Shown: positions 16,342-26,106 of the stretch, in pieces
Layout: each line of letters begins with the position of its first letter
Position numbering within the stretch: position 1 is the stretch's first letter
From: DAIDKA01 sp035487155
GTDB lineage: Bacteria; Pseudomonadota; Gammaproteobacteria; Steroidobacterales; Steroidobacteraceae
Assembly: GCA_035487155.1 (NCBI GenBank)
Contig: DATHMK010000054.1
Location: 62,001 to 126,000 of the forward strand
Reading direction: 5' to 3'
DNA length: 64,000 nucleotides
Notes under the pieces: model-generated
Seen by the model: the letters and a program-made list of their open reading frames with translations, nothing else
The model's database searches: none
What the model was told of the DNA's origin: nothing
Program-made: the position numbers and the translations under genes

Positions 16342-16755
16342 CTACGGCCCGTTGGCTACGTGCGCCTTTTTCATGGCGTCGTAGTCGACGCGCTGGATGG
16401 TGCCGATGCGGCAATGGTCGTGCCCGGCGATCACGAAGTCGAAATGGCGGTTGACGGTACTTGAGGTGGATGTGAGGCCGATCCGGTTGGCGAACGGCAG
16501 TTCGATGCAGGGATCGGCCACCTTGATCAAATACGCATCGGTGAATCTCGTCCACACGACCACGTAGGGACCGCCAAGCGTGCGGAACGAGTCGTAATGG
16601 CCGAGGTAGGTGAAGGCATCGATGGGCGGCCCGGAGTACTTGAGGTACAGCTGGGCGTCCTTGCTGGGCGGCGGCGGCGGGGTCGGAGCCGCCACGCAAC
16701 CGCCCAGCAGCCCGAACAGCGGCACACAGGCGATGAGCCGGCTGAGGTTCGACAC
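16342..16755 (-). CDS. DUF6491 family lipoprotein
   Basis: 137 residues starting with GTG at 16755, supported by a strong AAAGGAG ribosome site just upstream. A lipobox LLGGC (cysteine 20) follows a hydrophobic signal, then a Pro-run. The body has the family pattern: a YLGHYDSFRTLG segment, VVVWTRFTDAYLIKV, a cysteine, FANRIGLTSTS, then FDFVIAGHDHCRIGTIQ with the second cysteine; the two cysteines may pair. Function of the family is unknown. It is transcribed away from the membrane-protein gene at 16780, in the same direction. Confidence 0.75.
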   Translation of the reverse strand: MSNLSRLIACVPLFGLLGGCVAAPTPPPPPSKDAQLYLKYSGPPIDAFTYLGHYDSFRTLGGPYVVVWTRFTDAYLIKVADPCIELPFANRIGLTSTSSTVNRHFDFVIAGHDHCRIGTIQRVDYDAMKKAHVANGP

Positions 16756-16779
16756 GTCACGCTCCTTTGAATCGGTACC

Positions 16780-17853
16780 TCATGAAACGCCGGAGCCCGG
16801 TGCGCGTTTACCCGCGAGCTCGAGCAGCTTGCGGCCCAGGGCCTTGCGCCCGGAAAGATTGGCCAGTTCGATGAGTCGCTGCGCCGCCGCGGGGTCCTGC
16901 GGGTAGAAGGCCGGGTTGGACGCCTGGCGGATCTCCAGCGCCTCCACGGCCATGCCGGTCTCACCGTTGGCGAGCAGCTTCCCCAGATAGATATTCGTCA
17001 CTTTGTCGCCGATTGCCGGGTCTTCCCAGGCGCAGGTGGCCACCTGCAGGGCGTGATACTCGGTGAAGGGATGACTGTCAGGACAGTGCTGGCGCATCCA
17101 GGGCTCCAGATGCGCCCAGGCATCACTGCGACGCTTCAGGCGCAGCAGCGAGTAGGTACGGTCCAGGACCGCCGCGCGATCCTCGGCATGGCGGCGCTCG
17201 TCACGCTCCGCCATGCGTTCCTCGAAGGTACGGGTGGCCAGCTGCAGGTCGATCCGGCTTTCGAACACGGCGCCCCCGACATAGCAGAACATCGCGATGA
17301 ACAGCAGCTGCGCGAGCGCCAGCGTCAGGAGCAGGGAGTCCAGGGTCAGCGCCAGCGTGACGATGAGCAGCATGCCGCCGAGGGTGACCACCAGGACGCC
17401 AAAATAGGTCAGGCCCAGACCCTTGACGATCCGACCGATGGCCACCGGCGACAAGGCATGCAGCCAGCTGTCGCTGATGGCCAGCAGCGCCACCGTTGCC
17501 GGCAGCGCCATCACCAGCAGCGTGCCCAGGGCCAGTCCCGGCACGGGCCCGAGGGTGTGATACACCCACCAGCTTGCGATGAACCCCAGCGAGACAATGA
17601 TTGCCTGAATCAGCGGTCTTTGTTCATCGACCGGGTTGAGCATTTCGACCGACATTACGGGCAGTTCCTTGTGACCGGCGATCACCGCATCCAGCAGCGC
17701 GTAGCAGTACTTGAAGAACCAGGAGAGCAGGATGAAATCGGCCGGGATACCCAGGAACTTGCCCAGCTTGATGAAGAAGGTCCAAAGAATCGTGAACAGC
17801 ACCACCAGCAGCAGTGGCGTCAGATGGAAGGGCATGAGCAGGTAGCGGGTCAT
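16780..17853 (-). CDS. Unrecognised inner-membrane protein with a C-terminal helical-repeat domain
   Basis: 357 residues from ATG 17853; an upstream in-frame start at 17889 would run into recQ. Residues up to about 205 contain around five or six hydrophobic helices, arranged like DUF4013-type membrane proteins. The rest (about 210-357) is soluble and helical, with TPR/Sel1-like features (YLGKLLANGETGMAVEALE, AAAQRLIELANLSGRKALG). I cannot name the family or function. It is divergent from recQ with 17 bases between the starts. Confidence 0.65.
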   Translation of the reverse strand: MTRYLLMPFHLTPLLLVVLFTILWTFFIKLGKFLGIPADFILLSWFFKYCYALLDAVIAGHKELPVMSVEMLNPVDEQRPLIQAIIVSLGFIASWWVYHTLGPVPGLALGTLLVMALPATVALLAISDSWLHALSPVAIGRIVKGLGLTYFGVLVVTLGGMLLIVTLALTLDSLLLTLALAQLLFIAMFCYVGGAVFESRIDLQLATRTFEERMAERDERRHAEDRAAVLDRTYSLLRLKRRSDAWAHLEPWMRQHCPDSHPFTEYHALQVATCAWEDPAIGDKVTNIYLGKLLANGETGMAVEALEIRQASNPAFYPQDPAAAQRLIELANLSGRKALGRKLLELAGKRAPGSGVS

Positions 17854-17870
17854 GTACACTTTGGCGATTG

Positions 17871-19718
17871 ATGAGTTTTGATGCCGCAAGTCCCGGGCGC
17901 ATTCTGCGCGAGGTGTTCGGTTACCCGCAATTCCGGGCGCCCCAGGGGGAGATCATCGATCATGTCGCCCGCGGTGGCGATGCACTGGTTCTCATGCCCA
18001 CCGGGGGCGGCAAATCCCTGTGCTACCAGATCCCGGCACTGGTGCGGCCCGGGCTCGCCGTGGTCATCTCCCCGCTCATCGCGCTCATGCAGGACCAGGT
18101 CGCCGGCCTCAAGGAGGCCGGCGTGCGTGCCGAGGCGCTCAATTCCGCCCTGGACTGGCAGGAGGCGCAGCGCATCGAGCAGCTGGTGCGCGACCGGGCG
18201 CTTGATCTGCTGTACCTGGCCCCGGAGCGGTTGCTGACCGAGCGCTGTCTGGAGCTGCTGGGGGCGGTTGACCTGAGCCTGTTCGCCATCGATGAGGCGC
18301 ACTGCGTGTCACAGTGGGGACATGACTTCCGGCCCGAATACATCCAGCTGTCGGTGCTGGCGCGGCGCTTTGCGGGCGTGCCGCGGGTGGCGCTGACCGC
18401 CACCGCGGATGAGCAGACGCGGGGCGAGATCCTCGAACGGCTGGAGCTGGGCGCGGCGCGGGTCTTCATCTCCAGCTTTGACCGGCCCAACATCCGCTAC
18501 CGGATCGCCGAGAAGGACAACCCGCGTCGGCAGTTGCTCGAGTTCCTGAAATCCGAGCATGACGGGGAGGCCGGCATCGTCTATTGCCTGTCGCGCGCCT
18601 CGGTGGATGAGACGGCGGCATGGCTCCTCGAGCAGGGGGTGCACGCGCTGCCCTATCACGCCGGGCTTGAGGCCCGCACCCGCGAACAGCATCAGCGCCG
18701 CTTCATACGCGAAGAGGGCGTCGTCATGGTTGCAACCATTGCCTTTGGCATGGGCATCGACAAACCCGACGTGCGCTTCGTCGCGCATCTGGATCTTCCC
18801 AAGAGCATCGAGGGCTACTACCAGGAGACCGGGCGGGCCGGACGCGACGGCCTGCCGGCGGATGCGTGGCTGGTCTACGGCCTCTCGGACATCGTGCAGC
18901 TGCGGCGCATGATCGAGCAGTCCGAAGGCGCGCAGAGCCACCGGCGGGTCAGTTCGGCAAAGCTTGATGCCATGGTCGGGCTGTGCGAGGCGGTGGGCTG
19001 CCGGCGGGTGCGGCTGCTGGAGTATTTCGGTGAGCCTGCGGCAGCCTGCGGCAACTGCGACAATTGCCTGGAGCCGCCGGCACAGTGGGACGGCACGCGC
19101 GCGGCACAGATGCTGATGTCCTGCATCTATCGCATTGGACGCACCAGCGGTGTCAGCTTCGGCGCGCAGCATCTCATCGATGTGTTGCGCGGCAAAGCCA
19201 CGCCGCGGGTGCGCGACTATGGCCACGAGCAGCTGAGCACCTTCGGCATCGGTGCCGATGTGGATGAGCTGCAGTGGCGTTCGGTGGTGCGCCAGCTGGT
19301 CATGCACCGGCTGCTACAGGTCGACTACGAGCAGTTCAACGTGCTCAAACTGCTGCCGGCCAGCCGCGCGGTGCTCAAGGGCGAGCGGCAGCTGCTCCTG
19401 CGCCGCAGCGCCGCGCGCGTGGCGCGCCGCGGGCGCCAAAGATCCGGGGCGAGTGCGCTGTCAGGCCAGGCGGCGCTGATCATGGCCGGCACCAATACAC
19501 TGCTGTACGAAGCGCTGCGCGAATGGCGCCGGCTGACGGCGCGTGAGCACAATGTCCCGGCGTACACCGTGTTTCATGATGCGACGCTGGCGCAAATCGC
19601 CCGCCAGCTGCCGCGCTCGGCGCTGCAGCTGCGCGCCATCGCCGGCGTGGGTGAGGCCAAGCTCGCTCGCTATGGCGTGGCGCTGCTGGAGCTGGTGCGG
19701 CAGCATGCGCCGGTGTGA
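17871..19718 (+). CDS. recQ: ATP-dependent DNA helicase RecQ
   Basis: 615 residues, full length. Walker A TGGGKS with lysine 48, DEAH at 141-144 followed by the RecQ-specific aromatic loop (VSQWGHDFRP), motif VI QETGRAGRDG, and a zinc-binding set of four cysteines ending CGNCDNC. A winged helix follows, then a C-terminal HRDC domain (about 525-610). It unwinds DNA 3' to 5' in recombination and replication-fork repair. The ATG at 17871 is preferred to a TTG one codon earlier. The next gene is convergent. Confidence 0.96.
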   Translation: MSFDAASPGRILREVFGYPQFRAPQGEIIDHVARGGDALVLMPTGGGKSLCYQIPALVRPGLAVVISPLIALMQDQVAGLKEAGVRAEALNSALDWQEAQRIEQLVRDRALDLLYLAPERLLTERCLELLGAVDLSLFAIDEAHCVSQWGHDFRPEYIQLSVLARRFAGVPRVALTATADEQTRGEILERLELGAARVFISSFDRPNIRYRIAEKDNPRRQLLEFLKSEHDGEAGIVYCLSRASVDETAAWLLEQGVHALPYHAGLEARTREQHQRRFIREEGVVMVATIAFGMGIDKPDVRFVAHLDLPKSIEGYYQETGRAGRDGLPADAWLVYGLSDIVQLRRMIEQSEGAQSHRRVSSAKLDAMVGLCEAVGCRRVRLLEYFGEPAAACGNCDNCLEPPAQWDGTRAAQMLMSCIYRIGRTSGVSFGAQHLIDVLRGKATPRVRDYGHEQLSTFGIGADVDELQWRSVVRQLVMHRLLQVDYEQFNVLKLLPASRAVLKGERQLLLRRSAARVARRGRQRSGASALSGQAALIMAGTNTLLYEALREWRRLTAREHNVPAYTVFHDATLAQIARQLPRSALQLRAIAGVGEAKLARYGVALLELVRQHAPV

Positions 19719-19727
19719 AGCGGCCGT

Positions 19728-22700
19728 TTACTCCATGCCGCCGGGCATGGGCGAGGACGGCGTGGCGTTCTTGCGTTTGCGCCGCGGACCATCCAGCGGG
19801 TCACCCAGCAGGCGCCGGACGCAGACAAAGAACACCGGCACGAACAGCACGCCCAGCACGGCCGCGGTGATCATGCCACCGGCGACACCCGTGCCGATGG
19901 CATGGCGGGCGTTGGCACCGGCGCCGCTGGACAGTACCAGCGGCATGACCCCCAGGATGAAGGCAAAGGATGTCATGAGGATGGGCCGGAATCGCAGTCG
20001 CGCGGCTTCCACCACCGCGTCATGCAGGGTTCTGCCCGCGGCGTGTTCCACGACCGCGAACTCGACGATCAGAATGGCATTCTTGGCCGCAAGACCGATG
20101 ATGGTGATCAGGCCGACCTTGAAGAACACATCATTGGAAAGGCCGCGCAGCTGGGCGGCGGCGATGGCCCCGATGACACCCAGCGGCACCACCAGCAGCA
20201 CCGACACCGGCACCGACCAGCTCTCATACAAAGCGGCGAGGCACAGGTACACGACCAGGATGGACAGGCTGAAGAGCATGGGCGCCTGCGCGCCCGAGAG
20301 CTTCTCCTGCAGCGATTGCCCGGCCCAGTCGAAACCGATGCCATCAGGCAGCAGCCCGACCTGATTCTGCATCTCGCTCATGGCCTCGCCGGTGCTGCGC
20401 CCGGGGCTGTTCGAGCCGTTGATTTCCACGGCGGCGTAACCGTTGTAGCGGGTGAGATTGGGCGAGGCCACGGTCCAGTGCGGATGCACGACGGTGGAGA
20501 GCGGAATCATCGTGGGCAGGGCGCTGGCGCCGCTGGCATTGGCCGCGGCGGTGAGCGTGCTGGGCAGATAGAAGTGCTCCAGCGCCTCCGGGCCCATGCG
20601 AAAGGGCGCATCCGCCTGCAGCATCACCCGCAGTACCCGTCCCTGGTAGTAGAAATCATTGGCGTACACCGGGGCCATCATCAGCTGGATGGAGCCGTAC
20701 AGATCGGTCGGCGACAGACCCATGGTCTCGGCCTGGACCCGGTCCACATCCAGATCCAGTCGCGGCGCATCCTCCAGGGTGTTGGCGCGCACGTTGGTGA
20801 GAACGGGCGACTTGTTGGCATTGGTCAGCAGCGTCCGTTGCGCCGCCGCCAGCGCTTCGCGGCCGAGGCCGGCGCGGTCCTGCAAAAAAAGGTCAAAGCC
20901 GCCGAACTGTCCCAGACCGCGCACCGTGGGCAGGTTGACCGAATAGGCCTGGGCGTCGTGGATGTTGCGGTTGAGCGTGCGGTTCGCCCAGGCGATGAAG
21001 GTCGCGGCGGTGTCCTTGCGTTGTTCCCAGGGCTTCAGCCGCACGAAGCCCAGTCCGACGTTCTCGCCCTGGCCCACGAAGCTGAAGCCGGCGATCTCCA
21101 TGACGGCATCGACATCGGGGGACTGGTGCATCAGAGTGCCGATGCGGGTCATCAGCTGCATGGTCCGCTCGAGGGTGGTTCCGGGCGGGGTCTGCACGAT
21201 CACATAGGCGTAGCCCTGATCCTCCTCCGGCAGGAAGCCCCCGGGCATGCGCGCGAACAGCCACGCTCCCACGGCGACCAGCACCACGAAGCCGATCATC
21301 CAGCGCGGCGCATGCCGCACCGACTGGAACACCCGGCGCATGTAGGTCGCCAGGCTCCATTCGAAGGCGCGGTTGAAACCGCGGAACAGCACGTTCGGGT
21401 TCAGATGCCCGGGACGCAGCAGGGTGCCGCACAGCGCGGGGGTGAAGCTCAGCGCCAGGAAGGCCGAGAACAGCATGGAAATGGCGATGGTGAGGGCGAA
21501 CTGCCGATAGATGGCCCCGACACTGCCGGTCTGCAGGGCGCTGGGAATGAACACCGCGGCGAGCACCACCGTGATGGCGACGATGGCGCCGGTGATCTGT
21601 CCCATGGCCTTGCGCGTGGCCTCCTTGGGAGGCAGGTGCTCCTCGCGCATGATGCGCTCCACCGACTCGATCACCACGATGGCGTCATCCACGACGATGC
21701 CAATGGCCAGCGCGACCCCGAACAGGCTCAGGGTATTGACCGAGAATCCCACCGCATAGATGCCGATGAAGGCGCCCAGCAATGCCACCGGCATGACCAG
21801 GGTCGGAATCAGCGTGGCGCGGATGTTCTGCAGGAATACCAGCATCACCAGAAACACCAGCACCACCGAGCCCACCAGGGTGTAGACCACCTCGCGGATG
21901 GACACTGAGATGAACTTGGTGGCATCAAAGGGGGTGATCCAGGTGACCCCCGGCGGGAAGCTGCGCTGCAGCTCATTCATGCGATCGCGTATCGCCTGCA
22001 CCACTTTGAGGACATCCGCGCCGGGCAGTACCGCGATACCGCAGCCGGCGATGGGATTGCCGTCCACCTTGTCGTCCAGGCCATAGGCGTAGGGGCCCAG
22101 CTCCAGGCGCGCGACATCGCGCAGGCGCACGGTGGTGCCGTTGGCGTCGGTGCGCAGAATGATGTTCGCGAACTGGTCCTGTGAGGTGAAGCGGCCCGGG
22201 ACGCTGACGTTGATCGACATCTGCTGGTCGGGGATGGTCGGCACGGTGCCGATGCCGCCTGCGGCCACCTGCACATTCTGGCTCTGCACGGTGGTCAGCA
22301 CCTGCGCCGGGGAGATGCCGTAGGCGTGCAGCTTGTCCGGATTGAGCCAGATGCGCATCGCGTACTCGGAACCGAACTGCTGCACGTTCGCCACGCCGTT
22401 GATGCGCTGGATCTGGTCCAGCACCCGCGTGGCGAGCAGGTTGCTGAGCTCATAGGAGTTCATGCTGCCATCGGTGGAGCGCAGCGCCAGCACGATGACG
22501 TTGCTGTTCGAGGCTTTCTGCACGCTCAGGCCCAGCGCGTTGACCTCGGCGGGCAGGCGCGGGGTGGCCAGCGACATGCGGTTCTGGGTCTGCACCAGCG
22601 CCGTATCCGGATTGGTGCCGGTGTCGAAAGTCAGGGTGACGTTGGCATTGCCCTTGGAATTGGAGCTGGAGGTGAAGTACAGCAGGTTGTCGATGCCCGT

Positions 22701-22907
22701 GAGCTGCTGCTCGATGATCTGGGTGACGGTGTGTTCGATGACTTCGGCATCAGCCCCGGGATAGTTGGCCGAGATCTGCACCTGCGGCGGGGCGATGTCC
22801 GGATAGGCTTCGATGGGCAGGCGGGTGATGGACAGAATGCCTGCCAGGGTGATGAGGATGGCGATGACCCAGGCAAAGACCGGGTGCTCGATGAAAAATC
22901 GCGCCAT
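19728..22907 (-). CDS. RND (HAE1) multidrug efflux permease, AcrB/MexB family
   Basis: 1059 residues, the normal length. It opens MARFFIEHPVFAWVIAIL, the standard first helix, and has two repeats of six membrane helices with large periplasmic loops. The proton-relay aspartates lie in the GIVVDDAIVVIE segment, and the FNRAFEW loop and the DQGY porter segment are present. It forms the inner-membrane trimer of a tripartite pump that exports drugs or other amphiphiles using proton motive force. The adaptor gene is 6 bases upstream on the same strand. No outer-membrane channel gene follows, so the pump probably uses a TolC-like protein encoded elsewhere. Confidence 0.95.
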   Translation of the reverse strand: MARFFIEHPVFAWVIAILITLAGILSITRLPIEAYPDIAPPQVQISANYPGADAEVIEHTVTQIIEQQLTGIDNLLYFTSSSNSKGNANVTLTFDTGTNPDTALVQTQNRMSLATPRLPAEVNALGLSVQKASNSNVIVLALRSTDGSMNSYELSNLLATRVLDQIQRINGVANVQQFGSEYAMRIWLNPDKLHAYGISPAQVLTTVQSQNVQVAAGGIGTVPTIPDQQMSINVSVPGRFTSQDQFANIILRTDANGTTVRLRDVARLELGPYAYGLDDKVDGNPIAGCGIAVLPGADVLKVVQAIRDRMNELQRSFPPGVTWITPFDATKFISVSIREVVYTLVGSVVLVFLVMLVFLQNIRATLIPTLVMPVALLGAFIGIYAVGFSVNTLSLFGVALAIGIVVDDAIVVIESVERIMREEHLPPKEATRKAMGQITGAIVAITVVLAAVFIPSALQTGSVGAIYRQFALTIAISMLFSAFLALSFTPALCGTLLRPGHLNPNVLFRGFNRAFEWSLATYMRRVFQSVRHAPRWMIGFVVLVAVGAWLFARMPGGFLPEEDQGYAYVIVQTPPGTTLERTMQLMTRIGTLMHQSPDVDAVMEIAGFSFVGQGENVGLGFVRLKPWEQRKDTAATFIAWANRTLNRNIHDAQAYSVNLPTVRGLGQFGGFDLFLQDRAGLGREALAAAQRTLLTNANKSPVLTNVRANTLEDAPRLDLDVDRVQAETMGLSPTDLYGSIQLMMAPVYANDFYYQGRVLRVMLQADAPFRMGPEALEHFYLPSTLTAAANASGASALPTMIPLSTVVHPHWTVASPNLTRYNGYAAVEINGSNSPGRSTGEAMSEMQNQVGLLPDGIGFDWAGQSLQEKLSGAQAPMLFSLSILVVYLCLAALYESWSVPVSVLLVVPLGVIGAIAAAQLRGLSNDVFFKVGLITIIGLAAKNAILIVEFAVVEHAAGRTLHDAVVEAARLRFRPILMTSFAFILGVMPLVLSSGAGANARHAIGTGVAGGMITAAVLGVLFVPVFFVCVRRLLGDPLDGPRRKRKNATPSSPMPGGME

Positions 22908-22913
22908 GACCGG

Positions 22914-24059
22914 TCAGCTGCCCGACGCGTTGTCTGTCAGGATCTTGACCCGCATGCCGGGGTGCACCTTGTCGACGCTGGTGGCGATGATGCGATCACC
23001 GTCCTTAAGCCCGCCCGTGACCAGCCAGCTGCTGCCCATCATCACATCGGCCTGGATGTAGCGCTGGCTGACCTTGTCATCGGCATCGGCGACCTCCACG
23101 AAGGCGCCCTGACCGTCCCGGCGCACGATGGCCTGGGGTATGACGAAGGCGCGGTTCTGCGTGCCCAGGGTCAGGTGCACGGTGACAAACATGCCCGGCA
23201 GCAGCTCGCGCCGCGGATTGGCGACCACGCCGCGAAAGGCCAGCGCGGCATTGGTGGGATCGACGCTGACATCGCCGAAATCCAGCGTGCCCAGCGGCGT
23301 GTAGGCCGTGCCATCCGGCAGGATCACCTGCAAGGTGGCCTTGTCGCGATCAAACAAGGTCACATCACCGCGCGCCTGGCCCGCCTGCAGCTTCAGGATC
23401 TCATCGGCCGGGCGATCAAAGTTCACATACAGATGGTCGATCTGATCCACCGTCGTCAGCAGCGTCGCCTCGCTCTGGCCCACCAGCGCCCCTTCGGTGA
23501 CATGCTGCTGTCCGGAGCGCCCGGAGATGGGCGCGGTCACCGTGGCATAGCCGAGATTGATGCGGGCGGTCTCGACATTGGCCTCGGCCTGCTTCACCTG
23601 CGCTTGCGAGGAGCGCTCGGTGGCATTGTTGTTGTCCACATCAGAGCGGGACACCAGGCCCGCGGGCAGCAGGTCGCGGGTGCGCTTGGCGTTGACCGCG
23701 GCATTGACCGCGGTGGCCTGGGCCTGGGCCAGCCCGGCCAGCGCCGCATCCAGGGCCGCCTGATACGGCTTCGGGTCGATCTGGAACAGCACTTGGCCCT
23801 CGTGGACCTCCGAGCCCTCCTTATAGGTGCGTTTGAGGAGGATGCCGGGAACCCGTGCGCGCACATCGGCGGTACGCACGGCGGCCACCCGCCCGACCAG
23901 GTCCCGGGTCAGGGGCAGTACCTGCGACTTCGCGCGCAGCACCGAGACTTCCGGCGTCTGGGTGGACACGTTGGAGGGCGAGGGGGAGCAGCCGCTGGCC
24001 AGCGCCGCAGCCAGTGCGACCCCGAGGAGCGGCACCGAGGCATTTAGTCTGAATCGCAT
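22914..24059 (-). CDS. RND efflux periplasmic adaptor lipoprotein (AcrA/MexA family)
   Basis: 381 residues. A lipobox ALASGC anchors it through cysteine 24. The domain order fits AcrA: a split lipoyl domain (VRARVPGILLKRTYKEGSEV near 67-86 and the later VTAPISGRSG), a helical hairpin rich in Ala/Gln between them, then beta-barrel and membrane-proximal domains. It links the permease to the outer-membrane channel. First gene of the pump operon. Upstream, TAGAAT on the minus strand (24069-24074) is a reasonable -10, and a 14-base palindrome overlaps the expected -35 region. Confidence 0.93.
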   Translation of the reverse strand: MRFRLNASVPLLGVALAAALASGCSPSPSNVSTQTPEVSVLRAKSQVLPLTRDLVGRVAAVRTADVRARVPGILLKRTYKEGSEVHEGQVLFQIDPKPYQAALDAALAGLAQAQATAVNAAVNAKRTRDLLPAGLVSRSDVDNNNATERSSQAQVKQAEANVETARINLGYATVTAPISGRSGQQHVTEGALVGQSEATLLTTVDQIDHLYVNFDRPADEILKLQAGQARGDVTLFDRDKATLQVILPDGTAYTPLGTLDFGDVSVDPTNAALAFRGVVANPRRELLPGMFVTVHLTLGTQNRAFVIPQAIVRRDGQGAFVEVADADDKVSQRYIQADVMMGSSWLVTGGLKDGDRIIATSVDKVHPGMRVKILTDNASGS

Positions 24060-24085
24060 GAGACCGGCATTCTATGCCATACCGA

Positions 24086-24099
24086 CTGCTTGAAAGCAG
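24086..24099. promoter_or_regulatory. Palindrome at the efflux-operon promoter, possible repressor site
   Basis: CTGCTT-GA-AAGCAG has 6-bp inverted arms and lies 12-25 bases upstream of a TAGAAT -10 box (24069-24074, minus strand), overlapping the -35 position. Pump operons are often repressed from such sites, but no regulator gene is adjacent. Confidence 0.35.
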
Positions 24100-24130
24100 G
24101 CCATTCGCTGCAACGTCCTGTGAAGTTTGA

Positions 24131-25888
24131 TCACCGCTGACGGGCTTGGCGCAGTTGCTCCAATTGCTCCCAGCGGGCGAATTTCAGCGCCATTTCCCGT
24201 TCAATCGCGCCGGCGCGTTCGCTGTCGGCGCGCATCACCTGCGCACCCGAGTGGTGGTAGTCGGCCGAACTCATGCGCGCGAGCAAGGCACGCTGTTCCA
24301 GCTCCAGGGCTTCGATCTCCCCGGGCAGTGATGCCAATTCGCGCTGGTCCTTGTAGCCGAGTTTGGATTTCGGCGCTAAGGCGGGTGCCGCTGCCGCGGC
24401 TGCGGCGCGGGCCGCTGCCGGGCCCGCGGGCGTCGTGCCGGCGCGGGCGCCCGGACGCTGCGCCAGCCAGTCCGAATATCCGCCGACGTATTCACGCCAG
24501 CGGCCATGCCCCTCCGCGGCGATGGTCTGGGTGACGATATTGTCCAGGAAGCGCCGGTCGTGACTCACCAGCAGCACCGTGCCGGGGTACTCGACCAGGG
24601 TCTGCTCCAGCAGTTCCAGCGAATCGATGTCCAGGTCATTGGTCGGTTCGTCCATGACCAGTAGATTCGCGGGCCGCGCGAACAGCCGCGCCAGCAGCAG
24701 ACGATTGCGCTCGCCGCCGGACAACATGCGCACCGGTGCGTGGGCGCGCCGCGGCGAGAACAGGAAGTCCTGCAGGTAACTGGAGATGTGCTTGCGCTGC
24801 GTGCCGATCTCCACCCAGTCGGATCCGGGGCTGATCGTGTCCGCCACCGTGCGCTCCGGATCCAGTGCGGCGCGCATCTGGTCGAAGTAGGCGATGCTGA
24901 GATTGGTCCCCAGCCGCACCGTGCCTGAATCCGGCGCCTGGGTGCCCAGGATCAGGCGGATCAGAGTGGATTTGCCCGCGCCATTGGCCCCGATGAGGCC
25001 GACCCGATCGCCCCGCATGATGCGCGCCGAGAGCCGCTCGATCACCCGCAGTTCCCCGAAGCTCAGGCTGACCTCTTCGAGCTCAGCCACGAGTTTGCCG
25101 GAGCGTTCCCCCGGATCCACCTGAAGGTTGACGCGGCCGATGCGTTCACGACGCGCCGCGCGTTCGCGGCGCAGCTGTTCCAGGCGCACGACGCGACCTT
25201 CGTTGCGGGTGCGACGCGCCTCCACGCCCTTGCGGATCCACACCTCCTCCTGCGCCAGAAGTTTGTCGAAGCGGGCGTGGGAGGCGCTCTCGGAGGCCAG
25301 TTCCTGATCCTTGAGCTCCTGGTAGCGCGCAAAGTTGCCCTGGTAGGACCGCAGTACGCCCCGATCCAGCTCCACGATCCGACTGGCGATGCGATCCAGG
25401 AACTCGCGATCATGGGTGATGATGAGAGCGGCCCCGACCTCGCCCAGCAGCTCCTGCAGTGTCTCGATGGCGGCGATGTCCAGGTGATTGGTCGGCTCAT
25501 CCAGCAGCATCAGGTCCGGCTCGGCCGCAAAGGCCGCCGCGAGCGCGGCGCGCTTGCGTTCGCCGCCGGAGCCGGTGGCGGCCGCGCGCGCCAGGTCAAC
25601 CCCGAAGCGCTCCAGGTACATCGCCAGCTTCCAGTCATGCTCTGCCGGAGGCGCGGGCAGCGTGGGTTCCTGCTCGACCCAGGCGATGCGCAGTCCGTCG
25701 CGACGTTCGATGGCACCGTCATCCAGGCTGACCAGGCCCGTGAGTACCTTAAGTAGTGTGGATTTGCCGGTGCCGTTGCGGCCGATGAGACCGATGCGCT
25801 CACCCTCCTGGACGGACAGTTGTGCTTGATCCAGCAGTGGAAAATCGCCGTAGGCTAGGCCCGCATCGCGCAGCGTCAGTAGTGGCAT
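24131..25888 (-). CDS. uup: ABC-F family ATPase Uup
   Basis: 585 residues from the ATG at 25888; the open frame continues 102 codons further but that part has no family match and opposes the rhlE upstream region. Two ABC modules carry Walker A GRNGTGKST and GANGAGKST, signatures SGGERKR and SGGERNR, and Walker B LLDEPTNHLD / VMDEPTNDLD. The inter-domain linker is rich in Arg and Glu, and a C-terminal coiled coil (KLGYKDQRELASLPGEIEAL) is diagnostic of Uup within ABC-F. Such proteins act on ribosomes or on DNA branch intermediates, not as transporters. Confidence 0.9.
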   Translation of the reverse strand: MPLLTLRDAGLAYGDFPLLDQAQLSVQEGERIGLIGRNGTGKSTLLKVLTGLVSLDDGAIERRDGLRIAWVEQEPTLPAPPAEHDWKLAMYLERFGVDLARAAATGSGGERKRAALAAAFAAEPDLMLLDEPTNHLDIAAIETLQELLGEVGAALIITHDREFLDRIASRIVELDRGVLRSYQGNFARYQELKDQELASESASHARFDKLLAQEEVWIRKGVEARRTRNEGRVVRLEQLRRERAARRERIGRVNLQVDPGERSGKLVAELEEVSLSFGELRVIERLSARIMRGDRVGLIGANGAGKSTLIRLILGTQAPDSGTVRLGTNLSIAYFDQMRAALDPERTVADTISPGSDWVEIGTQRKHISSYLQDFLFSPRRAHAPVRMLSGGERNRLLLARLFARPANLLVMDEPTNDLDIDSLELLEQTLVEYPGTVLLVSHDRRFLDNIVTQTIAAEGHGRWREYVGGYSDWLAQRPGARAGTTPAGPAAARAAAAAAAPALAPKSKLGYKDQRELASLPGEIEALELEQRALLARMSSADYHHSGAQVMRADSERAGAIEREMALKFARWEQLEQLRQARQR

Positions 25889-26106
25889 GCCGGCTAGTGT
25901 TCCGGGTCCGAAGCTGCACTGCAATGGACGCGGCGCAAGAATGTGTGTATGGTGCACGCCGCTGGAAGTGGGATGCGCGGTCAGCGCCCCATCTTGCTCG
26001 TCCGGTGTCCTTATGTGACACCCGTCGATATCTTCAACTTCTCCCCTCGCTTCTGACCGCGGCGCCAATGGCCCCGTGCGAGTCTTACTCAAGGTTTCGT
26101 TCAAAC

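Noticed and set aside
19902..24047. Long plus-strand frames (668 and 573 codons) opposite the RND genes
   Set aside because: They are antisense shadows of clear efflux genes; composition is rich in His/Gly/Arg/Gln without any family pattern.
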